Assembly: GCA_958295945.1 (NCBI GenBank)
Contig: OY282386.1
Location: forward strand, 4,712,001-4,776,000
Source: Candidatus Poribacteria bacterium
GTDB lineage: Bacteria > Poribacteria > WGA-4E > WGA-3G
Reading direction: 5' to 3'
DNA length: 64,000 nt
Program-made: the position numbers and the translations under genes
Shown here: positions 53,045-61,956 of the stretch, in pieces
Numbering within the stretch: the first letter of the stretch is position 1
Layout of the letters: each line of letters begins with the position of its first letter
The notes under the pieces: generated by a model
The model's database searches: none
Told to the model about the DNA's origin: nothing
The model's input: the letters and a program-made list of their open reading frames with translations, nothing else

Positions 53045-54076
53045 ATTGAGTTGACCAACATTGCTATTTGTAGCAAGACGATTGCCAACATCAGAAAGGT
53101 TCTCACATTTTCAAGACGAGATATTGGCAGTTGTTTCTGATTGTTCTTTGTTCCTGTCAGATCGGTCAACAGATTGAAAACCGGTTCAATCGCAGTTTTG
53201 CGTTGTTTTTGATAAGTTTCAAGCTGCGGTGATGTTTCAATCGCTTTTAGATAAGCTACCTTTTCAGTAGCTTTAGCACCTGTTATTGGTGTCAAAAGGA
53301 AAAGTCCATCTTTTGCAAGTGTCTGAGTGCGAGTAAAGTCGGTATAGCCAGCATCCGCAACGACATATTGGATATTTCTCGATAGCAGTGCGTCAGTCCT
53401 TTGATCAAGTCCTGTTTTTTCGCTTACAGAAGCGGTCCAAACATTTGCGAACATCGGAAAACCTTTCGCTGTTGTTGTCAGATGCAGTCCATACCCATAA
53501 ACCCATCCACGATACTTGCTTGTTGACCAACTTGCATCGGTATCAAGGTTGCGCAAACCTTCGGGAATGTGATTTTCTTTTCGGTCTTTTTGATGCCACA
53601 CACTGCCTTCTGCTTTATAGAGGCTTTTGTCAACAAAGACAACATCTCGAGGCGTATCGGTGTCTAATGCGGCACCTAAGTCACCGAGATAGTCAACGAA
53701 CTGCTCAATCCTGGGTGCAAGTTGTTTATAGCGACGGGATAAAGTTGTCCGATCCGGAATGCTTTTGAACTTGAGTTTTTTTACCCAGGCTGGATGTTCA
53801 CAAAGAAAAGCGTGCTGTGCTTTAAACCGATTTATGCCTCTCATCAGCATAATCGCAAAAAAGATAATCAGTGAACTATCAGGATGCACTTTAGGTCTTC
53901 CTTTCGGTTTGGATTGATTGGCGTTGATAGACTTTTCAAAATCTTTGTAGCGTTTAGAGAAAAATGTGATATAATATCTTTGGTCAGGATAACTCATGGT
54001 TAATACTCCTTTTAGATTATTCTTTTAATAAGAGTTTAACCTATATCCTGACTAAATTCAATTATGCACACCCCTC
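52945..54076 (-). mobile_element. Insertion sequence (DDE transposase type), 1132 bp, inserted in the methylase gene
   Basis: The ends are perfect 15-bp inverted repeats GAGGGGTGTGCATAA. The flanks are a perfect 8-bp target duplication ACTTAGTT (52937-52944 and 54077-54084). The element holds one transposase gene reading in the same direction as the interrupted methylase gene. Intact ends and duplication indicate a recent insertion. Confidence 0.93.
52993..53997 (-). CDS. DDE transposase (IS4/IS5-like)
   Basis: The 334-residue transposase has an N-terminal helical DNA-binding part (KGRPKVHPDSSLIIFFAIML ... KSIPDRTTLSRRY) and the DDE core: first D in DVVFVDKSLY, second D in QYVVADAGYTDF, and E in TAIEPVFNLLTD. 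The C-terminal membrane-like stretch FLMLAIVLLQIAMLVNSIW is common in IS4/IS5 proteins. The reading frame is intact, so the element may still move. It uses the family's cut-and-paste or copy chemistry on the 15-bp ends. Confidence 0.9.
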   Translation of the reverse strand: MSYPDQRYYITFFSKRYKDFEKSINANQSKPKGRPKVHPDSSLIIFFAIMLMRGINRFKAQHAFLCEHPAWVKKLKFKSIPDRTTLSRRYKQLAPRIEQFVDYLGDLGAALDTDTPRDVVFVDKSLYKAEGSVWHQKDRKENHIPEGLRNLDTDASWSTSKYRGWVYGYGLHLTTTAKGFPMFANVWTASVSEKTGLDQRTDALLSRNIQYVVADAGYTDFTRTQTLAKDGLFLLTPITGAKATEKVAYLKAIETSPQLETYQKQRKTAIEPVFNLLTDLTGTKNNQKQLPISRLENVRTFLMLAIVLLQIAMLVNSIWNRPHREVSRMKTLFQ

Positions 54077-56428
54077 ACTTAGTTTATGCCTGACTGCTTT
54101 TTCAGGTTCAGCAGGTTTAATGTCTTTTTTCCGTTGATAACCGAAGAATTCGGGGTGAACTTGATATACAGATCTTGCTAATTTTGCCTTGTAAAGTTTC
54201 TTGTTTTCAGGTTTTTTTCCTATGTCCTTTGGCAACGTAAGATCTCTGATATCTTCTTGACGTATGTACGGTGGATTTTCAATCACAATATCAAACCCTC
54301 CGCGTTGATTAAAGATTTCAACGAAGGCAATGTCCCAAACGAAGGGCTGCGTTGTGTTTGACGAAAGAGCATCGCGAGCTCTTTGAACTTGGGCAAGGTT
54401 CTCTTGGTGCTGTTTGAGTTCCTCTTGTAACCTAACCATCTCAAAAGTCAATTGCTGTGGTTCGGGTGGGTCTACATCTAACAGTGGGAGTTGTTCGGCA
54501 GGATTTTCAAGTATAAATTTTGTTTTCTGGATATCTTTGGAAATCTGCGTCTCATAATCCGCAATGAGTTCACGGAAAAGATTGTTTTCTGCGGTGTGCA
54601 CCTCTTCTTTTTTTGAATACTTCCTATCTTCGTCGTTGTTATAAAACTTAAGTTTTTCGTTTTGAAGTTCCGTGATTTTTCTTTTTAGGTCCTTGGTTAC
54701 ACCACTGCCGATTGCACGTGTTTGTGCAAGGTTCATACCTCCGATATCTTGCACAATACTATCACCGTGTCGGATATTGAAAGAGAAATCGGGAAGCAAA
54801 GGTTCGTTTCGGACCTTCAGTTCGGCATCAGTGAATTCTGCATCAATTATCAGTGCAAGCCAGAGGCGGAGTTCGGCCACTCTGCATGCCCATTGCTTCA
54901 CATCAACACCATATAAGTTTTTACCAATGATTTCTTTTCTGAGTTCAAAACGTGATTCCACATTGATACCGAGGTAGTGTTCCGCCCGTTCGCGCACGTC
55001 ATCAAGAACATGGAGCATACCGACAAGGAAGGATCCGCTACCGCATGCCGGATCAACCACTGTAATCTCAGAAAGGTGACTATAAATTTCTTCCCAAAGA
55101 TCCGCGAGTTTTGCATCTGCCTCTTGTTTTTCATCTGGTTCAAAAGCAAAGAGTGCCGCGTAAAAAAGGTGTTTTTCTTCTTCAGTACCGATATGGTTTG
55201 CAAGGTTATCAACGAGTGCGAGTCTGCACATTAGGTCAATTTCAACACGCGGTGTATAGAATATACCTGCATCGCCTCTCTCTTCGTCTTCAACAGAGAC
55301 GAGACTTTCATATACTTTACCAATCATTTCTGGGTCAACTGCGACTTCTTGATCCAGTGGAGTATCTTCTGCAATGGTAAAGTTATATTTCTCAAAGAAG
55401 ACGAAAATATTCTGCCACATTTCGTCTGGAATTTTGGCAACGTATTCTGTATCAAGTATATTTTCTCGGAATAAGCCACCGTTGAGGTAAGGAGCAAGTT
55501 GCAGGATTTTCTTTATCTCGTCAGGGAAGTAGGTAACTCCCCCGTGAAAGCGGTTATTAAAAGCCTGAAAAAAGAGTACGTTCAACCATTTGTCAACGAA
55601 AGTATTTACAGGTTGTTGTGAATCTTGATATGCTTGCCAAAAAGTATAGAGGAATTCTGTATCGTTTCCAAGCCACCGCTTGCGTTGAATGAAATAGAGG
55701 AATAGACAACGACTTAGAAATTGTAATGCGTAGTCGTGCGCCCATTTTTCGTCACCCAGTTTGATCAGTTGACTTTGAAGTTGCTTGAAAACACGTTTAA
55801 AGTCCTCAAAGAATGCCGCTGTAACGGCTTCCACGTTGAACGCCTCTGCATGTTGTTTACTAATTTCAAGAGCGGTAACGAACTCTTGTCTTTCAAAAAG
55901 GCGACCTTGTTCGGGAGCGTCTATTTTCTCTATATCCAGCATTGCGACACGTTCAGCAGCAGTGCGGAGTCTCTCATCGGGCGCGATCGTAATACGTCTA
56001 AAAAGGTTGCGCTGCTTTAATTTTCTATTATCTTCCTGTTCGGTTTCATCCTGCTGCTCACGAGTAATTTTAACGTTGATGAAATGCCATTGTTCTTGCA
56101 CAGAATTGCTAAATACATAGAGTGCGTCTGGGAAACGAGTTTGCAAATGTGTAATAATTTGGCGTTCTTCAGTTTTAAGGAGCTTTTCATTATTGAGTCT
56201 TACATAGATGATGTGAAAATCTTTATTTTGACCTGCGGTGGCAAAAAGGAGTGGAGTCTCCGCTACGAGATTAGCAGCACTATCGGGCAGATTTTCAATG
56301 GGAGTGTTATCACGGTTGTAGTTAAGCTCTTCCCAAAAAAGTTTTTTGAGTGATTCAATTCCTTTGAAATCTTGTAATAGCGTTAATATGTCTTGCATGT
56401 TGTCATGCATTGATTCTTCTCTCTCCAT
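54062..56428 (-). pseudogene. Eco57I-type adenine DNA methylase, 5' part cut off by an insertion sequence
   Basis: Native sequence runs from 56428 to 54077. The N-terminal ~430 residues are a helical region seen in Eco57I/PglX-like proteins. Motif I is VVDPACGSGSFLVGML (~457) and motif IV is IENPPYIRQEDI (~717), the NPPY of N6-adenine methyltransferases. The frame ends with EGCA-stop inside the insertion sequence. With the 3' part (51668-52936) it makes a 1206-residue enzyme that would pair with the PLD-SNF2 helicase in a restriction-like system. A truncated product lacking the recognition domain is unlikely to methylate DNA specifically. Confidence 0.88.
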
Positions 56429-56653
56429 AATAGATGATGCTTTATTGTAATAGTAATCATGTTAATCGTCAACAAAAATATAGACTGTGAACAGTGATAC
56501 TGAGACAAAATCCACAACCAATTGAAAACCACATGAAACATACATGAAATCCATTGGTCAAAACTCCAAATATCCCGATACTCTAAACCAACATCAAGTA
56601 TAATAATACATAAATATCGCACACCAAATCACAAGCAAACTGAGGAACACAAA

Positions 56654-56842
56654 ATGACATACAAACAGAAAAGCAAATGGAGAAAAAACGACATTGGTTG
56701 TTTTTTTCAAAAAACCGATCAACACAGAAAACCCAAACAAACACATACCACCACTAACAGGAAAGCATCAATCAGAAAAACTAAAAAAACAACCAAAAAA
56801 ACAACCAACCCGATTTCACTTTCGTACATTCACAAATTGTAA
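56654..56842 (+). CDS. Possible small basic protein in an A/C-rich intergenic stretch
   Basis: A 62-codon frame MTYKQKSKWRKNDIGCFFQK... rich in lysine and threonine follows GAGGAACACAAA. It resembles nothing I know. The whole gap 56429-57074 is A- and C-rich on the plus strand with runs such as AACCAAAAAAACAACC, so chance coding is likely. The style of the leader resembles that before the unknown gene at 60760. Nothing else is supported in this 646-base gap. Confidence 0.25.
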   Translation: MTYKQKSKWRKNDIGCFFQKTDQHRKPKQTHTTTNRKASIRKTKKTTKKTTNPISLSYIHKL

Positions 56843-57074
56843 CACCATATATTTTTGCATACACTCAGTATTTTTGAACTGGAAAAGCACGATATACATG
56901 ATATGCTAATATCTAATTTTGCACAAAAATGTACATTTTTTATTTTCGTCTGCCCCTATATGTACAATTAGGTTATTGAAATGTCAATAAATCCACGATT
57001 TCAGACTATATAAAACTGGCACAAATATTGCTCATACAATAGACAATACAGAATATGATGAGGAGATTCAAACA

Positions 57075-58322
57075 GTGCGAAAAACCAATGCAATTTCAAT
57101 TCTTACCTATATGTTCATAACGTTAACTACAATCCTAAATATTGGGTGCAGCTTGAGTGTCCTTCAGCAGACTCCCAAAACAGTTATAGAAGAAAAACCG
57201 CAAGAAACTATTTTCACAGTGGTAGATACAACAGATATTGAAAATCCAACACTCATTACTTCTATTCGAATTCCATATCCCATCAATCCAGACAACAATG
57301 TGGTCATTGATGGAAATCACGCTTATGTTACAACCGAAAAGCACTTACATACAATAGATGTATCAACGCCACAACAACCTGTCTACCTGAAATCTTTAGA
57401 ATTTGAAAATCAAATCGGCAAGGTTGTAGTTTTTAAAAGTCTTCTTGTCGTTGGATCAAAAAACGAACTTCATTTCATTGATATATCAGAACCATCACAA
57501 CCTATTCTTCATGTTACCAAACATCTAACTAATCGAAATCCATTCAATGATTTTGATGTTTGGGACACATTTCTCTATGTCCTGGGTGAGAACAATACGC
57601 TGTATGTCTTTACAAGGGGAGATGAACAACCTAAACTCATTAGAACCGCAAGAATGTCTGATCGTTGGAAGTTTTTATATCCGAAAAACGCCAGTCAGAT
57701 GGTGGAACAGGTCAAGTATCCATTGAGAGGCACATCAGGTTATCCTCATGAGTTGACACAAGGTTTACTGACAGATCGTTATTTTTTGCAAATCAAAAAC
57801 AGCAAAGATGTCTCTGTTCGCTCTTCATCTGCATTTGTCGGAGTGGCAAAACTGAATACTTCAACAGATCGAATTACGGTATACAATGCAGGTTATTATC
57901 AAAGAGGTGACCGACCACACCACACACTGACTAGGGACATTCTTGTCAATATTCACAGAGATTATCTTGACTATCTCTCATCACAAACAAAACTGACTAC
58001 AACAAACAGAAAATCAGATGGTCCTAATGAAAGAGAAGAATCAACGAATCTACAGCAATTTATACCTGTATCCTCCAACGGAACGATAAATTATAAAGAT
58101 AAGCAATTTATGGGTTCTATCACTGATTTTCAAATGTCAGGTAATCTGCTTTATGTCCTAAATACAAAAGGTTATCTTTCAATATTATGGTTACTACCAG
58201 TAGAGGATGAATTCTTTTCATACAGACCCGAGTTTCTATCACGGACATCATTACAGGGAAATCACCCCAAGAGGCTTGTTGTAGGTGAGAATTATGTATA
58301 TCTCATAGCAACACCAGAATAA
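57075..58322 (+). CDS. Lipoprotein with LVIVD-type beta-propeller repeats
   Basis: The 415-residue protein has a lipobox LNIGC (cysteine ~25). Repeats of the LVIVD kind follow: TTDIENPTLITSIRIPYP, TIDVSTPQQPVYLKSLEF, FIDISEPSQPILHV. These repeats form beta-propellers in surface proteins of many bacteria, with no single known role. The second half (YLDYLSSQTKL, NGTINYKDKQF, YLSILWLLPVEDEF) is less regular. The GTG start has GAGGAG 9 bases upstream. Confidence 0.8.
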   Translation: MRKTNAISILTYMFITLTTILNIGCSLSVLQQTPKTVIEEKPQETIFTVVDTTDIENPTLITSIRIPYPINPDNNVVIDGNHAYVTTEKHLHTIDVSTPQQPVYLKSLEFENQIGKVVVFKSLLVVGSKNELHFIDISEPSQPILHVTKHLTNRNPFNDFDVWDTFLYVLGENNTLYVFTRGDEQPKLIRTARMSDRWKFLYPKNASQMVEQVKYPLRGTSGYPHELTQGLLTDRYFLQIKNSKDVSVRSSSAFVGVAKLNTSTDRITVYNAGYYQRGDRPHHTLTRDILVNIHRDYLDYLSSQTKLTTTNRKSDGPNEREESTNLQQFIPVSSNGTINYKDKQFMGSITDFQMSGNLLYVLNTKGYLSILWLLPVEDEFFSYRPEFLSRTSLQGNHPKRLVVGENYVYLIATPE

Positions 58323-58496
58323 AAACTGTTAGGCCTTACAAGAAAACGACAAGAAAACGATAGGCGCGCTTTAATGGAGATTAATAAGAGATTTTCGGTA
58401 ATTCTGATCTTCCCAAACCCGGATCTTCCTCCAGATTACCGAATTAATAAAATAATCTTCATGCAAGCACACTGAAATTGATGAGGAAAACCACCA

Positions 58497-59327
58497 GTGA
58501 AACTGCCAACCATTCAAATCGCATCACATCAAATCACACGCCTGATTATCGGTGGTAATCCATATAGTGGTATATCTCACCATTCCGCTGCTGCTTCAAA
58601 AGCAATGGAGGATTACTATACCACAAACCAAATAATTTCAGACCTTACACAAGCAGAACAGCACGGTATCAACACCGTGCTTGCCCGTGCTGATAAGCAT
58701 ATCATGCGTACTCTCAACGAATATTGGAATACTGGCGGAAAAATTCAATGGATTGCCCAAACGCCAAAATCAACTGAATATAACAGCCTTAACGACTATC
58801 TTCAAATTATTGCGCGATATAATCCCATCGCTATCTATCATCACGGTGGCACAACCGATATGTTGTTTGCTGAAGGAAAACTCTATACAATTCAGGACAA
58901 CCTAAAGTCCATTCGTGAACTCGGTTGTGCAGTTGGAATCGGAACACACGACCCACATATATTGAAGTCCTGCTATTCTGAAGGATTTGATGTTGACTTT
59001 TATGTATGTGCATTATATAATCATACAAAACACAGAGAAATGTATCTATCTGTGGACCGTGATATTGCAGTCTCAGCAATACAAGCTGTCCCAACCCCAA
59101 TAATCGCCATAAAGGTCCTAGCAGCAGGTAGAAACGAACCAAACAATGCATTCAAATTCGCTCTTGAGAATATCAAACCGAATGATGCAATGGCAGTCGG
59201 GATGTATACCCGATTTCAACCTGACCAGATTCAGCAAAACGCTGTCACTGTAGCAGAACTCATTAGAAAGATAGAACATGAAAAGAATAGTCGAACAAGA
59301 AGTCCTGGACACTGTGGAAGCCGCTGA
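58497..59327 (+). CDS. TIM-barrel-like protein of unknown function
   Basis: The 276-residue protein starts PTIQIASHQITRLIIGGNPYSG and has alternating strand/helix segments (HGINTVLARADKHIM, IQWIAQTP, PIAIYHHGG, GCAVGIGTHDPHIL, VDFYVCALYN, PIIAIKVLAAGR, DAMAVGMYTRF). This order resembles aldo/keto reductase or related (beta/alpha)8 barrels, but the AKR catalytic D-Y-K-H set is not evident. GAGG precedes the GTG start. Its 3' end overlaps the methyltransferase start by 50 bases, implying coupled translation. Confidence 0.7.
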   Translation: MKLPTIQIASHQITRLIIGGNPYSGISHHSAAASKAMEDYYTTNQIISDLTQAEQHGINTVLARADKHIMRTLNEYWNTGGKIQWIAQTPKSTEYNSLNDYLQIIARYNPIAIYHHGGTTDMLFAEGKLYTIQDNLKSIRELGCAVGIGTHDPHILKSCYSEGFDVDFYVCALYNHTKHREMYLSVDRDIAVSAIQAVPTPIIAIKVLAAGRNEPNNAFKFALENIKPNDAMAVGMYTRFQPDQIQQNAVTVAELIRKIEHEKNSRTRSPGHCGSR

Positions 59328-59952
59328 AGAATACGATGCAATGGAGCACGGTGAGGTAGACGAAGCATTCGTCAATCGGGTTATAGAACTCGGGGCAGAT
59401 GCAGGCCACTACCTTGATGTCGGCACAGGTCCAGCACAGATCCCAATCCTACTTGCACAAAAATGTCCCAAAATACAAATCACCGCAATTGATCTGTCAA
59501 AAGAGATGTTAAAAATCGCAAAACGACACGTTGAAGATGCCAATCTAACAGATCGTATTACACTTGAACTTATTGATGCAAAAGTCTTGCCCTACCCAGA
59601 CAGCGGATTTGACGGACTTATCTCCAATAGTATCGTACATCACATACATGATGCTGAGAAAGCACTACAAGAAATGGGTAGAGTTGTTAAACCAGACGGT
59701 GTCGTGCTAATTCGAGATCTCATCCGTCCAGAATCACTTGCAGATGCACAATCATTCGTTGATCGTTATGCCGCTGATGACACCCCCTACCAGCAAAAAC
59801 TCTATTATGACTCCTTCCTCGCTGCATTCACAATTGCCGAAGTCAATCAGATGTTATCAAACATGGACATGCCGGGGACAACAGTAGTCCAAAGCACAGA
59901 TAGGCACTGGTCTATTGAACGTTCAGTCAGGGTTATTTATAGTAAAGTTTAG
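59278..59952 (+). CDS. Class I SAM-dependent methyltransferase
   Basis: The 224-residue Rossmann-fold enzyme shows motif I LDVGTGPAQIPILLAQ, motif II ITAIDLSKEML, and later VLPYPDSGFDGLISNSIVHHI and GRVVKPDGVVLIRDL. The methyl acceptor is unknown (methyltransferase domain 11/25 type). The last codons YSKV-TAG lie within the left end of a 119-bp repeat, so an insertion has replaced or set the natural end. It is coupled to the TIM-barrel gene by overlap. Confidence 0.9.
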   Translation: MKRIVEQEVLDTVEAAEEYDAMEHGEVDEAFVNRVIELGADAGHYLDVGTGPAQIPILLAQKCPKIQITAIDLSKEMLKIAKRHVEDANLTDRITLELIDAKVLPYPDSGFDGLISNSIVHHIHDAEKALQEMGRVVKPDGVVLIRDLIRPESLADAQSFVDRYAADDTPYQQKLYYDSFLAAFTIAEVNQMLSNMDMPGTTVVQSTDRHWSIERSVRVIYSKV

Positions 59953-60056
59953 AATTAAGAAGACATTTCAATGCACTTGCAAGTACCACAAGTCCCGTAG
60001 GGGCGAGGTTTCCTCGCCCTCTGAGGCGTGTCCTATTAATTGTAAATTCCACTATA
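59938..60056. repeat. 119-bp MITE-like repeat, copy 3
   Basis: Same length and sequence as 13106-13224 and 14431-14549 apart from a few bases. Notably, CC is replaced by AA near both ends (TATAGTAAAG and TGTAAATTCC). Here the terminal inverted repeats agree at 17 of 21 positions. It overlaps the end of the methyltransferase gene and supplies its stop codon. Confidence 0.9.
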
Positions 60057-60106
60057 GTTTTCGGTCTTTCTTGTGTTCTTTTCACAAATGCTAAATGCTC
60101 CAAACC

Positions 60107-60203
60107 GGTAGGCGCGGTTTCCTAACCGCACCGAATTTTGTGCGAATACCTTTCATAGTCAGTGCCTTGTAAGTTCCAGTGCTGTTGGGAAACCGCACCT
60201 ACC
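60107..60203. repeat. Large inverted repeat of GGTTTCCTAAC type
   Basis: GGTAGGCGCGGTTTCC (60107-60122) pairs with GGAAACCGCACCTACC (60188-60203) at 15 of 16 positions. The left arm also forms its own small hairpin (GCGGTTTCCTAACCGC). It lies between the 119-bp repeat and the transposable element in a gene-free stretch (59953-60759). Confidence 0.65.
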
Positions 60204-60275
60204 GTCCTGGACACTAACTTTCAGTAACTCTCTATTTGGAAAGTACTTAAAACTAAATAGTCCTGTGCATAGATT

Positions 60276-61866
60276 GGGTGTGTAAAGTTCTTGGCACTAA
60301 CTTCTCACCATGAATTGTAGGGGCGGGTCTCTGTGCCCGCCCGTCGCCTTACAGGACAAGGAATGACGGGGCACAGAGACCCGGGGAATCATAGCGAATA
60401 CCAAACGCGTATTCGTCTAAGCGCATTCATACCCGACAAATGCCACTTATTCTTAATTTTCGAGATGCAGAAGCAAGACAATAGAATCCCAATAGATTCA
60501 CCATGTAATCCATTGTCCTCAACACCCAAAAAGACCCATACCCAACACTCAAATAAGTTATAATTATCAATAGTTTGATTCTTAATTCAATAGGTTGGGT
60601 TAAGTAACGAATTCCAACATGATGAAATCTATTGAGCAAGATTTTTGGGTTTCGGACATCAACCAACCGAAGGATACATTTGGGGTAAATTATAGAACTC
60701 AAACTACGATTGAATTCAAACAAATTGCACACAACACTAAAAAAGGAAGGAACATCAGAATGACACAAGGACAAATCAAGGAACACATCAGCAAAGTCCA
60801 CGCACGACACTGCAATTGGGAAACCAAAGGAACCGCATTTGACTATGCCCATGACCTTTGGGATACCGCACTCCAATGTATTGAACACAAAGACACTGCC
60901 GACAAAACAGAACTCGCAAAACAAACCCATGACATACTCCACAGTACAGGAAGTCTTGCAAAATGCCTCACAGACAACTTCAGAAAACTCGTTATCCTCC
61001 ATCACGTACGAGGACTCACAACATCACGAACCATTGACTTCATCCTACCCGATGAGACACTAAAAGATGTGACACCCTTCCACGTATTCAAATTCTCAAA
61101 CGTCTGTGGATACGACAACATAAAAAACTTCCTACTCATGCGAGTGATTTACCTAAAGCCCACAGACCCACGATGGCCTGAGAAAAAATACGGTGCATAC
61201 TGGGAACAAGAAAGGAGAGCATACTTAGACACTATAAACGACATTCCCCTCACACGCATAAAGGAGCAAATCAATGCTCTATTTGAACACTATCAGACGC
61301 TTGAGACACACTTCAGAGCAGCCTTCGAAAGCAAGGAAATAGAGAGACTCCATAAAGCAAAGTTACAAACCATCGCCGCAATAAACATACTCACAGGCAA
61401 CACAGGCACCAACCTAAAACAAGAAATCACTCCCAAAAACGTCACACAAAACCTACTCAACGGTATTACCACAAACCAAAAACAGATTACGACCAACCAA
61501 GGTCAAGATCTGTCCAGAAAATGAACAATAATAGAAAAAACATACCCTATTTACTTGTTTTTTCAAATTTAGACAGAATTAAATGCCGCCATGAACCCAT
61601 ACCACAACAGAATCGGAAGCACATTTCACAAAAACAAGAAAAACAAGTAAATATAAAATTTTCGTAGGACTTTCATACCTTCATGCACAGGAGCAGGCAC
61701 GCTCCGCGTACCATTTTTTCTTTTTTTGGAAGGGTTTCAAATTCAACATAATTCACGCGTATGTTGATGGACATCTCAAGGAAATTACCCAATTTATTTC
61801 CTAATCTTCATAGGGGACTAAAGAAAGCAGAAGTGTGTATATCTGTGCCAAAAACTTTACACACCC
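60276..61866 (+). mobile_element. 1591-bp unclassified transposable element carrying one unknown gene
   Basis: Inverted 22-bp ends start GGGTGTGTAAAGTT (60276) and match at 21 of 22 positions with the right end (61845-61866). The flanks are a perfect 9-bp direct duplication GCATAGATT (60267-60275 and 61867-61875). Without the element the flanks rejoin to GCATAGATTCCATAG just upstream of the epimerase promoter. The left end contains a damaged copy of the hairpin found in the related 228-bp element at 32907. The only gene is at 60760-61524 and has no recognised transposase motif. End sequence and 9-bp duplication recall IS256-type transposition; this is inference. Confidence 0.88.
60760..61524 (+). 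CDS. Unknown protein carried by the 1591-bp transposable element
   Basis: This 254-residue, mostly helical protein begins MTQGQIKEHISKVHARHCNW, with GGAAGGA upstream of the ATG. The frame opens back to 60619 (47 more codons), but only the later ATG has a ribosome binding site. Features: a possible His/Cys cluster (HARHCNW), LWDTALQCIEHKDTADK, FKFSNVCGYDNIKNF, RWPEKKYGAYWEQERRAYLD, a coiled-coil-like stretch near 170-210, and a polar N/T/Q-rich tail. I see no DDE triad, tyrosine or serine recombinase motif. It may be a passenger protein or a new transposase. Codon use is A/C-rich compared with neighbours. Confidence 0.75.
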   Translation: MTQGQIKEHISKVHARHCNWETKGTAFDYAHDLWDTALQCIEHKDTADKTELAKQTHDILHSTGSLAKCLTDNFRKLVILHHVRGLTTSRTIDFILPDETLKDVTPFHVFKFSNVCGYDNIKNFLLMRVIYLKPTDPRWPEKKYGAYWEQERRAYLDTINDIPLTRIKEQINALFEHYQTLETHFRAAFESKEIERLHKAKLQTIAAINILTGNTGTNLKQEITPKNVTQNLLNGITTNQKQITTNQGQDLSRK

Positions 61867-61883
61867 GCATAGATTCCATAGAC

Positions 61884-61911
61884 TTGACAAAAAATGCACT
61901 CGTGCTATAAT
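61884..61911 (+). promoter_or_regulatory. Consensus promoter of the epimerase-oxidoreductase pair
   Basis: TTGACA (61884-61889), a 16-base spacer and TATAAT (61906-61911), 46 bases before the ATG at 61957. The transposable element ends 17 bases upstream of the -35 box, so the core promoter is untouched but any upstream control sites have been displaced. Confidence 0.7.
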
Positions 61912-61956
61912 ACCATTCAAATCTAAATAATGATTATTAGTTAAGAAAGGCATTAC

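Noticed and set aside
54062-54084. Natural C-terminus KLSEGCA of the methylase 5' fragment
   Set aside because: The last codons are insertion-sequence end sequence; the true continuation is at 52936.
60427-61005. Minus-strand open frame of 192 codons inside the transposable element
   Set aside because: Cysteine/phenylalanine-rich composition antisense to the A/C-rich gene, without a ribosome binding site; most likely a shadow.
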